A stretch of 27,891 nt of DNA from Dehalococcoidia bacterium UBA2777 (lineage in GTDB: Bacteria; Chloroflexota; Dehalococcoidia; UBA2247; UBA2777): the NCBI GenBank assembly GCA_002352365.1, contig DEIJ01000083.1:1-27891 (forward strand), given 5' to 3'. The stretch's first letter is position 1, and every line of letters starts with the position of its first letter. Under the pieces are notes generated by a model. That model had not been told where the DNA came from. It saw only the letters and a program-made list of their open reading frames with translations, and made no database searches. Positions 7,217 through 14,384 of the stretch are shown piece by piece. A program made the translations under genes and the position numbers.

Positions 7217-8066
7217 CATTCGCCTTATTCGGCGACGCATTCGCAGCATCCAAAGTACGCTTAAGATCACCAAGGCGATGGAAATGATTGCCACTACCAA
7301 GATGAGGCGGGCCCAAGAACAGGCACTAGCCGGCCGCCCTTATGCGGAGAAAATTCATCAGGTAATAGCCGACCTAGCTGCACCATATCAGGGTGAGGAC
7401 GCTATTCATCCTTTACTACAGAGGCGAACAGTAGGCAGGATTGAGGTGATCCATATCACCGCCGATCGTGGCTTATGCGGTGGATTTAACTCAAACATGA
7501 ATCGAGCCACAGCAAATTTCATCCTGAGGCAAACCACTCCGGTTAGCCTCATTACTGTAGGGCGGAAGGGGCGAGATTTTATGCTCCGATACGGGTACGA
7601 AATTCGTGCTGAATTTAGCGGGATTGGCGATCGCCCTAGCCTGGTTGATACCCGACCAATTTCCCGCATTGTAATCGACGACTATACTGAGGGATTCGCT
7701 GACCAGGTATTTTTAGCTTATACTCAATTTATCACCACTATGATTCAGCGTCCTCGTCTTGAGCTACTGGTACCGGTAGAGCCAGTGGCCGGTGAGCGTG
7801 AATACCCCGTAGAGTACATCTATGAGCCTTCGCTCCATGTTGTCTTAGCTGAGCTTCTCCCCAGGTATGTGGAGATGCAAGTATATCACGCTATATTGGA
7901 GTCTATTGCCAGTGAGCAATTAGCTAGGATGGTAGCCATGCGTAATGCTAGTGATAATGCGGAGGAATTGATCCAGGAGTTTACCTTAATGTATAACAAA
8001 GCCCGCCAAGAGATGATCACCAAGGAACTCCTTGATATCAGCGGAGGGGTAGAGGCGCTGGCCTAA
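7209..8066 (+). CDS. atpG: ATP synthase F1 subunit gamma
   Basis: Central rotor shaft, 285 residues. The N-terminal helix (LIRRRIRSIQSTLKITKAM, then KMRRAQ) and the C-terminal helix (NKARQEMITKELLDISGG) are the two coiled-coil strands that pass through the alpha3beta3 ring. Between them is the Rossmann-like domain with DRGLCGGFNSN (about 82-92). The start ATG lies inside the last codons of atpA (8-base overlap). Downstream there is an unusual 272-base gap before atpD containing an inverted-repeat element. Confidence 0.97.
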   Translation: MLNIRLIRRRIRSIQSTLKITKAMEMIATTKMRRAQEQALAGRPYAEKIHQVIADLAAPYQGEDAIHPLLQRRTVGRIEVIHITADRGLCGGFNSNMNRATANFILRQTTPVSLITVGRKGRDFMLRYGYEIRAEFSGIGDRPSLVDTRPISRIVIDDYTEGFADQVFLAYTQFITTMIQRPRLELLVPVEPVAGEREYPVEYIYEPSLHVVLAELLPRYVEMQVYHAILESIASEQLARMVAMRNASDNAEELIQEFTLMYNKARQEMITKELLDISGGVEALA

Positions 8067-8142
8067 GTGAGAACCATGGTAACTGTATGTGACGACACAA
8101 ATGCTCGGGGAAAGGATACAGGGAAATCCTAAATACTAATTT

Positions 8143-8267
8143 CTAAACCCTAAACAAATCCAAAGTAGATTTGAGACAGAGACAGAGACAGAGACAGAGA
8201 CTTCCCCACCCCTAATCTCTGTCACTGTCTCAACTCTCTATCTGATTAGGTATTGTTTAGGATTTAG
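8143..8267. repeat. Nested inverted-repeat element between atpG and atpD
   Basis: The outer arms are CTAAACCCTAAACAA (8143-8157) and TTGTTTAGGATTTAG (8253-8267), 14 of 15 complementary. Inside lies a second pair: 8171-8188 (starting TTGAGACAGAGACAG) and 8216-8233 (ending ACTGTCTCAA), 17 of 18 complementary. A third short pair is CCTAATC (8211-8217) and GATTAGG (8244-8250), which competes with the second. No coding frame is present. The form suggests either a small palindromic intergenic element of MITE type or a structured intercistronic RNA. There is no T-tract, so it is not a typical terminator, and no second copy was seen in this window. Confidence 0.7.
8173..8201 (+). repeat. GAGACA hexanucleotide tandem repeat (4.8 copies)
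   Basis: Four perfect GAGACA units and a partial fifth (GAGAC) run without interruption from 8173. The repeat forms the left arm of the inner hairpin and can slide in register against the CTCTGTCACTGTCTC arm. The copy number could therefore vary by replication slippage without destroying pairing. Confidence 0.85.
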
Positions 8268-8338
8268 TCCTAGCGTGGATTGCACGCAAGTATTTAAGAC
8301 ATTCCATCTAAGAATTCCAGACTAAGGAGATTGAAGCT

Positions 8339-9727
8339 ATGGCTAAAGGTAGAGTAGTTCAAGTGATGGGGACAGTGGTTGATATCCAATTTCCCCCCGA
8401 AGAATTGCCGGCGCTTTACAATGCCATCGAGATTCCCCATGATCAAAATAAGATTGTGCTGGAGGTGCAGCAACACATTGGGAATAATTGGGTGCGCTGC
8501 CTTGCCTTATGTCCCACAGATGGATTGGGGCGCGGAATCGAAGCGGTAGATACTGGAGCACCTATTTCAGTACCTGTAGGTAGAGCCACCTTAGGGCGCC
8601 TATTTAATATTATGGGGGAGCCCTTGGACAACCTTGGAAAGGTACCAGCAGAGCAACGCTGGCCTATTCACCGCCCCCCTCCTCTTCTTCAAGAGCAAGA
8701 GACCACCACTCAAATATTGGAGACTGGGCTTAAGGTAATTGACCTCGTCACCCCGTTTACTAAGGGGGGGAAGGTAGGCGCTTATGGCGGTGCCGGGGTA
8801 GGCAAGACAGTTATTATTATGGAGCTTATCCATAACATCGCCACAGTGCATGGTGGATTTTCTGTCTTTGCTGGGATAGGGGAGCGCTCCCGAGAGGGCA
8901 ATGACCTTTGGCGGGAAATGAAAGCCTCCGGGGTTTTGGATAAGGCAGTTTTGGTCTTTGGGCAGATGAATGAACCCCCTGGGGTGCGGATACGAGTAGG
9001 CTTAACTGGGCTGACCATGGCTGAGTACTTCCGTGATATAGAGAGGCAGGATGTTCTCTTATTTATCGATAATATTTATCGTTATGTCCTAGCTGGTATG
9101 GAGGTATCAGCGCTCTTGGGGCGCATGCCTTCAGCCGTTGGCTATCAACCTACCCTGGCCACAGAGGTAGGAGAATTGGAGGAGCGAATCGCTTCCACCA
9201 AAAAGGGATCAATCACTTCCTTCCAGGCTATTTACGTCCCTGCCGATGACTATACTGATCCGGGAATAGTTACCACCTTTGGTCATCTGGATGCGGTAAT
9301 TGCCCTGGAGCGTGCTATCGCTGAGCTAGGGATATACCCTGCCGTAGATCCACTGGCCTCTACCTCCCGCATCCTTGATCCTCGCATTGTAGGTGAAGAA
9401 CATTATCGTGTTGCCCGGGGAGTACAGAAGGTTCTGCAACGCTATAAAGAGCTTCAGGATATAATCGCCATTTTAGGAATTGAGGAACTAAGTGAGGAGG
9501 ATAAGCTCACTGTAGCTCGAGCTCGGCGTATCCAGAGGTTCCTCTCCCAACCAATGTTTGTCGCTGAGGCTTTTACCGGCACCAGCGGCCGGTATGTCCC
9601 CGTCAATGAGACAGTTCGTGGTCTAGGAGAAATTCTTGATGGCCGGCATGATGTTCTGCCAGAGCAGGCTTTTTATATGGTAGGAACTATAGACGAGGCT
9701 GTGGAGAAGGCACAGGGGCTAGGGTGA
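8339..9727 (+). CDS. atpD: ATP synthase F1 subunit beta
   Basis: Catalytic subunit, 462 residues, complete. The P-loop is GGAGVGKT (150-157) and the catalytic glutamate is in GERSREGNDL (about 181-190). The Walker B strand is DVLLFIDNIYRY, followed by the SALLGRMPSAVGYQPTLA block and the DELSEED-type lever EELSEED (382-388). AAGGAGA lies about 9 bases before the ATG. It is separated from atpG by 272 bases holding the nested inverted repeat, so expression relative to the upstream genes could differ if that element affects the transcript. atpC follows after six bases. Confidence 0.98.
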   Translation: MAKGRVVQVMGTVVDIQFPPEELPALYNAIEIPHDQNKIVLEVQQHIGNNWVRCLALCPTDGLGRGIEAVDTGAPISVPVGRATLGRLFNIMGEPLDNLGKVPAEQRWPIHRPPPLLQEQETTTQILETGLKVIDLVTPFTKGGKVGAYGGAGVGKTVIIMELIHNIATVHGGFSVFAGIGERSREGNDLWREMKASGVLDKAVLVFGQMNEPPGVRIRVGLTGLTMAEYFRDIERQDVLLFIDNIYRYVLAGMEVSALLGRMPSAVGYQPTLATEVGELEERIASTKKGSITSFQAIYVPADDYTDPGIVTTFGHLDAVIALERAIAELGIYPAVDPLASTSRILDPRIVGEEHYRVARGVQKVLQRYKELQDIIAILGIEELSEEDKLTVARARRIQRFLSQPMFVAEAFTGTSGRYVPVNETVRGLGEILDGRHDVLPEQAFYMVGTIDEAVEKAQGLG

Positions 9728-9733
9728 CCTAAT

Positions 9734-10153
9734 ATGGTTTTACGGCTGGAGATTGTCACCGCAGAACGCTTAGTTTATTCTGACGAGGTAGATATGATTA
9801 TTGCCCCCGGGATTATGGGGCAATTAGGGATTCTTCCTCATCATGCCCCACTAATGACCATGCTCGAGCCGGGGGAATTGCGTCTTAAAAAGAATGGTGA
9901 GGAAACCTATATGGCGATAAGCGGCGGCTTCCTCGAGGTGCTTCACAATAAAGTAATAATTTTAGCTGACACCGCTGAGCGTGCTGAGGAGATTGATATC
10001 GCCCACACTATAGAAGCAAAGCAGCGTGCTCAAGAGCAGCTTCAACTTCGCCCCCCCGGAGCAGATCTTATTGCTGCTGAAGCTGCCTTACGCCGCTCGC
10101 TCGCTCAGCTTAAAGTAGCCGAGCGAAGGAGAAGGAGGGAGACGAGAACTTGA
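9734..10153 (+). CDS. atpC: ATP synthase F1 subunit epsilon
   Basis: Rotor-foot and regulatory subunit, 139 residues. The N-terminal beta-sandwich has the family motif GQLGILPHHAPLMTML (about 29-44) and the SGGFLEV strand. The C-terminal part is a charged, Ala/Arg/Glu-rich helical hairpin ending in a very basic RRRRRET stretch. It is the last gene of the operon. Only 10 bases separate its stop from the stop of the convergent khpA gene, and no clear terminator is visible there, so convergent transcripts may overlap. Confidence 0.95.
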   Translation: MVLRLEIVTAERLVYSDEVDMIIAPGIMGQLGILPHHAPLMTMLEPGELRLKKNGEETYMAISGGFLEVLHNKVIILADTAERAEEIDIAHTIEAKQRAQEQLQLRPPGADLIAAEAALRRSLAQLKVAERRRRRETRT

Positions 10154-10163
10154 GCCAAATGGA

Positions 10164-10391
10164 TTATACTATCTCCAGTTGAACTCGAGCTTCTTTTCTT
10201 ATAGCTGCTACCCGGAGCAAGGTACGCATGGCTTGAGCCACCTGCCCTTGCCTGCCAATGACTCTCCCCCTATCCTCTGGAGCAACCTCTAGGCGAAGAA
10301 TAGTACTATCACTACTGGGTACCTCGGTTACTACTACTGCCTCAGGCATAGTCACAATTGATTTAGCAATGTATTCTATTAACTCTTTCAC
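10164..10391 (-). CDS. khpA: KH-domain RNA-binding protein KhpA
   Basis: A 75-residue protein that is essentially a single KH domain. The nucleic-acid-binding GxxG loop is GRQG (46-49) within DRGRVIGRQGQVAQAMRTL. KhpA proteins bind RNA, often with KhpB/Jag, and affect cell division and envelope or small-RNA functions in Firmicutes. The start is a GTG overlapping the rpsP stop by 4 bases (GTGA), implying coupled translation. The rpsP-khpA pair is a common arrangement in many bacteria. Confidence 0.92.
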   Translation of the reverse strand: MKELIEYIAKSIVTMPEAVVVTEVPSSDSTILRLEVAPEDRGRVIGRQGQVAQAMRTLLRVAAIRKEARVQLEIV

Positions 10392-10678
10392 TCTGCCCCC
10401 TCAATCTGCCCTGAGGCACCCTTGCTTGCGGCAAACTTCTCCATAACCCCCACCTTAGCAAGCAATCTAGCCACAACTTTACTGGGCTGTGCCCCATGCT
10501 GAAGCCACCACAGCCCCTTCCCTTCATCAATGACAATTGTTGCCGGCTCGGTTAGTGGATCATAATGCCCGATAATGCCGATAAAGGCACCATCACGAGG
10601 CGCCCTGGCATCTGCCACTACCACCCGGTAGTGTGGCTTGCCTTTAGTTCCTACTCGCTGCAATCTGATCTTTACCAT
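10388..10678 (-). CDS. rpsP: 30S ribosomal protein S16
   Basis: A 96-residue protein starting MVKIRLQRVGTKGKPHYRVV, followed by the conserved ADARAPRDGAFIGIIGHYDP segment; both are diagnostic of bS16. The C-terminal ~20 residues (KFAASKGASGQIEGAE) are a small extension typical of the variable tail. It lies just downstream of a tRNA gene on the same strand and is coupled to khpA. rimM and trmD, which often follow in other bacteria, are not here, because the next gene is the convergent atp operon. Confidence 0.97.
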   Translation of the reverse strand: MVKIRLQRVGTKGKPHYRVVVADARAPRDGAFIGIIGHYDPLTEPATIVIDEGKGLWWLQHGAQPSKVVARLLAKVGVMEKFAASKGASGQIEGAE

Positions 10679-10729
10679 GGCTGTAAAGACTTATTATTGA
10701 TCTATTGCTGCTGGTTGTCAAGCAAAAAC

Positions 10730-10801
10730 TGGCAGCGGAGGGATTTGAACCCCCGACCTTGGGCTTATGAGTCCCTCGCTCTACCCCTGAGCTACGCTGC
10801 C
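10730..10801 (-). tRNA. tRNA with CAU anticodon, probably elongator tRNA-Met
   Basis: A 72-base cloverleaf on the minus strand. The acceptor stem GGCAGCG/CGCTGCC is perfect 7 bp with discriminator A; D-arm GCTC/GAGC; anticodon loop CTCATAA giving CAU; T-arm GGGGG-TTCAAAT-CCCTC. CCA is not encoded. The G1-C72 pair rules against an initiator. Acceptor pairs A4-U69 and G5-C68 differ from the C-G pairs of E. coli tRNA-Ile2, favouring Met. The anticodon stem AGGGA/GCCCA has mismatches at both ends (A27-A43, A31-G39), leaving three strong G-C pairs. Since tilS is the adjacent gene, the lysidine-bearing tRNA-Ile(CAU) remains the alternative. Confidence 0.92.
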
Positions 10802-10847
10802 ATATTTTAGCTAAGTATAGCACAGATGCCGTCTTGAGGCAAACCAT

Positions 10848-12263
10848 TCACAAACACGGCGGGATAGCCTTGAGGTGAAGAACTTGCTCTGTTTTCTCCT
10901 CAACCTTGGCTTTTTCCGAGATGCGCCAGCCCACCACCCAATAGATCTCCTCCGAGGAGCACATTAAAGGGATGCTATCCCGCCAAAATTGGGGGATTTT
11001 AGCATCTACCATAAAGTCTTGAAGCTTTTTAGCTCGATTCATCCCATAGGGTTGAAACCTGTCTCCCCTTCTTCTGGTTCTCAGCACTAGATTTTCCCCT
11101 ACCGCTTCAAAATCAACCCAGGCATCGAAGCCATCAGCGGCGATTTCTGCTGCCTGGCGAGGCATAATTTCAGAGATTACCCGCCAGCCAACTATTACCG
11201 TTTCCCCAGGTATGTTTAGAGGATATTCATCGTCCCATAAAGCTGGGAAGGGGCAAAGAGAATTGCCCCTACTTATAAGGCATCTATCGTATTCGGTGGT
11301 CAGGGTTAGGCCTTGAGGCAGGGACAATTTCTTACCCGCTTCCCAGGACAAGGCTTCCTTCATAGCCTCGATGTGCTTTGCCTCGATATCCTTCATGTCA
11401 CCTAAAAGCACCTGTAATACTTCCCTGGACAAATACCGCTTTAGAGCCGGGTGAAGGGTGAAAAATTCCCTTTTATCTAAAGCTATGCCGCCATTCCCCT
11501 CTTGGCCTACCTTGCTCCAAACTTCGGCAACCTGTTGCTCGAAGAAGGCGGCCTCATCTGAGGCTATAGCGGCAGTACGGAGCAAGGCATGGTCAATATT
11601 GGGATTATAATCTCGCAGTAATGGTAAAAGCTCGTGGCGTACTCGATTCCTGAGATAAGACAGGGAAAGATTAGAGGAATCTCTCTGGGGGGTGAGATTG
11701 TGCTCTTGGCAATATGCCTCAGTCTCTTCCCTGCTTAGGCAAAGAAGCGGCCTTATCACTATCAATTCCCCTTGGCGATATTTGTATAAAGCTTGTGGCC
11801 TCATACCACTTAGTCCCCTAGTCCCTGCCCCCCGAATAAGATGGAGTAGGATTGTTTCCACTTGATCAGCAGCGGTATGGCCCACTGCTGCTCGTTTTGC
11901 CCCCCAAGATTTGGCTACCTGGGAGAAGAATCGATATCTTACCTCTCTTGCCGCCTCTTCCAGCGATAGATGATGCTCCCGGCTATAACTGGCCACATCA
12001 AAAGCTTCGATGGTCGATGGCGTGTCTAAAGCATGGACAAACTCCCGAACATAGGCCGCTTCAGCCTCTGCCTCGGCCCCCCGCAACATATGATTGAGAT
12101 AGGCAGCGTGGAGCTCGATGCCAAGCTTCTCTCTTACTGTGGTGAGGAGATGAAGCAGGCAGACCGAATCGGGACCACCAGAAACTGCTACTATTATAGT
12201 TTCCTGCCCTGAGATAAGGCTATGCTCCTTGATAAATTGGAGTACTTTATCCGCTAACGCCAT
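10848..12263 (-). CDS. tilS: tRNA(Ile)-lysidine synthase
   Basis: Modifies C34 of the CAU anticodon of tRNA-Ile2 to lysidine using ATP and lysine, changing both amino acid identity and codon reading to AUA. The 471-residue protein has the PP-loop SGGPDS (28-33), the HMLRGAEAEAEAAYVREF block and the AVGHTAADQVETILLHLIRG motif. A C-terminal TilS domain holds RRRGDRFQPYGM and KKLQDFMVDAKIP. It lies directly downstream of the phosphatase gene, whose stop is one base before this ATG. It is immediately upstream of a CAU tRNA, an interesting but possibly accidental neighbour. Confidence 0.95.
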   Translation of the reverse strand: MALADKVLQFIKEHSLISGQETIIVAVSGGPDSVCLLHLLTTVREKLGIELHAAYLNHMLRGAEAEAEAAYVREFVHALDTPSTIEAFDVASYSREHHLSLEEAAREVRYRFFSQVAKSWGAKRAAVGHTAADQVETILLHLIRGAGTRGLSGMRPQALYKYRQGELIVIRPLLCLSREETEAYCQEHNLTPQRDSSNLSLSYLRNRVRHELLPLLRDYNPNIDHALLRTAAIASDEAAFFEQQVAEVWSKVGQEGNGGIALDKREFFTLHPALKRYLSREVLQVLLGDMKDIEAKHIEAMKEALSWEAGKKLSLPQGLTLTTEYDRCLISRGNSLCPFPALWDDEYPLNIPGETVIVGWRVISEIMPRQAAEIAADGFDAWVDFEAVGENLVLRTRRRGDRFQPYGMNRAKKLQDFMVDAKIPQFWRDSIPLMCSSEEIYWVVGWRISEKAKVEEKTEQVLHLKAIPPCL

Positions 12264-12264
12264 C

Positions 12265-12882
12265 TTATACCCCTTTATTGGTTAAATGGCAGGTATTATT
12301 AAGTAGGGTCAGGACTATATTTCCTCCTCTAAAATCAAGGATACTTATCGCTGCTCGGTCCTGCCTAAGCCTAGTAATTGCGGGGAGATCAACTCCAAGG
12401 GCACGACAGATTATAGTCAAGATGGCGTAGTAATGACTAACTACAACTACCACCTCATCAGGATGTGCCTCTTTTATACGCTGGATGGCTCTCCAGGCTC
12501 TCTGCTGAACTTCAGCTAATGATTCGCCACCAGGAAAATGGAGGGAGCCCTCGCCTCGCTTAAAGCTCAGCCAAAAGTTGTTATGCTTGGCTATAAGCTC
12601 CTCCAAGGTGATCCCTTCTAACTCCCCAGCCTCAATCTCCCTGAGGTCGGGATCAATCTCCACCCCAAGTTGATGTAGTTGAGCAATAGCCTGGGCAGTT
12701 TCCATGGCTCGCTTAAGGTTACTGGAGCAAATAGCTGAAATTTCCTCCTTCTCCAGTGCTGTGGCTATCCTCATCGCTTGTTCCTTACCGAGGTCACTCA
12801 GAGGAATATCACTAAGGCCACCCTGCATCCTCCCCTGCTCATTCCAAAAACTCTCAGCATGGCGGACTAAGAAGAGTTTCAT
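12265..12882 (-). CDS. Histidine phosphatase family protein (phosphoglycerate mutase-like)
   Basis: A branch-1 histidine phosphatase of 205 residues. The catalytic RHAE motif (Arg7-His8) is at the very start, followed by WNEQGRMQGGLSDIPLSDLG and the REIEAGELEG acid segment. The second catalytic histidine is in VVVVSHYYAI. Substrates of this family vary widely (2,3-bisphosphoglycerate-independent roles, alpha-ribazole-5-phosphate, nucleotides, general phosphoesters), and nothing here fixes which. It follows the CNNM gene with one base between stop and ATG and runs directly into tilS, so the three are one operon. Confidence 0.9.
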   Translation of the reverse strand: MKLFLVRHAESFWNEQGRMQGGLSDIPLSDLGKEQAMRIATALEKEEISAICSSNLKRAMETAQAIAQLHQLGVEIDPDLREIEAGELEGITLEELIAKHNNFWLSFKRGEGSLHFPGGESLAEVQQRAWRAIQRIKEAHPDEVVVVVSHYYAILTIICRALGVDLPAITRLRQDRAAISILDFRGGNIVLTLLNNTCHLTNKGV

Positions 12883-12883
12883 T

Positions 12884-14146
12884 CTAAGTCTCTTTCCTTT
12901 CCACCAAGATTTTGCTGATCTTCCTACCCTTCATCTCAGTAACTACTAGCCTGAGGTTATCATACTGCAGCTTTTCACCTTCCTTAGGGATATGCCCTAG
13001 AGTGCTGAGAACAAACCCGGCGATGGTTTCATACTCACCTGGTGGTATCCCCAATTTCAATTCCTCATTCACCTCATCGACTCGCATTCCTCCGTCAATT
13101 TGATACGTCCGCTCATCGATGGCTTCAAACTCACGAGTTACTTTGGCAAGTTCATCTCCTATCTCACCGACGATTACCTCGATCAATTGCTCCAGGGTCA
13201 CCACCCCGGCAGTGCCCCCATACTCATCGACAACTATAGCTAGCTGATAGCCATGAGATTGCATCTCAGCAAATAATTCGCCGACATGCTTGGTCTCGGG
13301 AACGAAATAGGCAGGACGAATAAGCTTATTTAAGTGACTTTCTGGTTCAATCTCACCTTGAGCTTGAGCCATGAGTACATCTTTTATGGAGATTACACCT
13401 ATTATGTTGTCAGTATTCTCTTCATACATTGGAAAACGGGAATAAGGTGATTGAGAAAATATGGTGAAGAACTGGGGCAGATTTACCCCATTCTCCAAGA
13501 AGACAACATTGGGACGCGGGGTCATCACTTCGTGAACCTGACGATCGCCAAATTCAAAAACCCGATGTAGCATCTCGGCCTCACTCTCTTCTACTACCCC
13601 TTCTTCTTCCCCTATGGAGATAGCAGTCTGTATCTCCCCCTCAGTCACCAGTGTCTTAGGGTTATGGTTTTCCCCTATCAGTCTGAGGAATTGAGAGGCA
13701 ACCCAGCTTAATGCAGTTATTAGTGGAGAGAATAGCCAGGATATTAGCTCTACTGGCCGAATATACCACATGGCTAACCTCTCGGCATGGTGGACAGCAA
13801 TAGTTTTGGGGGTAACTTCCCCAAAAATAAGCAGCAATATAGTCACCCCTATAGTGGCAATAAATACCCCAGTATCCCTACCCCAAAAGGAAACAGCCAG
13901 GATAGTGCCCAAAGCAGCTACAGCGGTATTTACAAAATTGTTTCCCAACAGGATAGCGGATAAAAACCTCTCCGGGTACTTGATCACCTTGCCTACTCTT
14001 TCAGCAGCGGCTACTCCACTAACCTCTAAATGCTTGATCCTAACCTGCTGTAAGGCAATAAAGGCTGTTTCTGAGCTAGAGAAGAAGGCAGATAATCCCA
14101 GACCAATAAACATAAGTATCACATACACAATATTAAACTCTTCCAT
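12884..14146 (-). CDS. CNNM/CorC-HlyC family membrane protein (DUF21-CBS)
   Basis: A 420-residue integral membrane protein of the hemolysin-C/CNNM family. The N-terminal DUF21 domain (about 1-190) has four hydrophobic segments and the signature SAFFSSSETAFIAL. A CBS pair follows (about 205-335, with HEVMTPRPNVVFL and DNIIGVISIKDVL). The C-terminal CorC_HlyC domain (about 345-420) contains DEYGGTAGVVTLEQLIE just before it. Family members move or regulate divalent metals, especially Mg2+ export; 'hemolysin' is a historical label. A candidate promoter (14180-14209) precedes it. GGGGGG near the ATG provides the ribosome site, and it heads the operon with the phosphatase and tilS. Confidence 0.93.
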   Translation of the reverse strand: MEEFNIVYVILMFIGLGLSAFFSSSETAFIALQQVRIKHLEVSGVAAAERVGKVIKYPERFLSAILLGNNFVNTAVAALGTILAVSFWGRDTGVFIATIGVTILLLIFGEVTPKTIAVHHAERLAMWYIRPVELISWLFSPLITALSWVASQFLRLIGENHNPKTLVTEGEIQTAISIGEEEGVVEESEAEMLHRVFEFGDRQVHEVMTPRPNVVFLENGVNLPQFFTIFSQSPYSRFPMYEENTDNIIGVISIKDVLMAQAQGEIEPESHLNKLIRPAYFVPETKHVGELFAEMQSHGYQLAIVVDEYGGTAGVVTLEQLIEVIVGEIGDELAKVTREFEAIDERTYQIDGGMRVDEVNEELKLGIPPGEYETIAGFVLSTLGHIPKEGEKLQYDNLRLVVTEMKGRKISKILVERKET

Positions 14147-14179
14147 AATAGTTCACCCCCCACCACTTATTACCACAAC

Positions 14180-14209
14180 ACCATACCTCGGACTACTTCG
14201 GCTAGTCAA
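14180..14209 (-). promoter_or_regulatory. Candidate sigma70 promoter for CNNM-phosphatase-tilS operon
   Basis: Reading on the minus strand, TTGACT (14209-14204) and TATGGT (14185-14180) are 18 bases apart, placing the transcript start about 25-30 bases before the CNNM start codon. Both hexamers are imperfect but well placed in the only sizeable gap between malic enzyme and this operon. Confidence 0.4.
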
Positions 14210-14238
14210 AATAATCCCTCCTGAATATCTAACGGCAG

Positions 14239-14318
14239 CTCTCCAAACGTATCCCGAACAATCGAATATCTCGTGGCTGGGAAAAAGTTGCTACGCTTTT
14301 GTGGCCTAGTTTGGAGAG
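14239..14318. repeat. Inverted repeat in the gap between malic enzyme and CNNM genes
   Basis: CTCTCCAAAC (14239-14248) and GTTTGGAGAG (14309-14318) are perfect 10-base complements separated by 60 bases. They lie downstream of malic enzyme and upstream of the CNNM promoter. The arms could form the base of a long stem at the end of the malic enzyme transcript. No T-tract follows, so terminator function is uncertain. Confidence 0.4.
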
Positions 14319-14384
14319 GGGACGTATAAGCAGAAGCCAAGTGCTAGCAGATTGGCGCAGATAAACAAGGAAAGAGATGATTCT

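Noticed and set aside
8171..8233. GAGACA array as a CRISPR or terminator
   Set aside because: Units are 6 bases without spacers, and the hairpin has no T-tract after it.
8339..9727. Beta subunit IYRYVLAGME segment as an unusual variant
   Set aside because: E. coli beta has a nearly identical IYRYTLAGTE segment, so this is normal variation.
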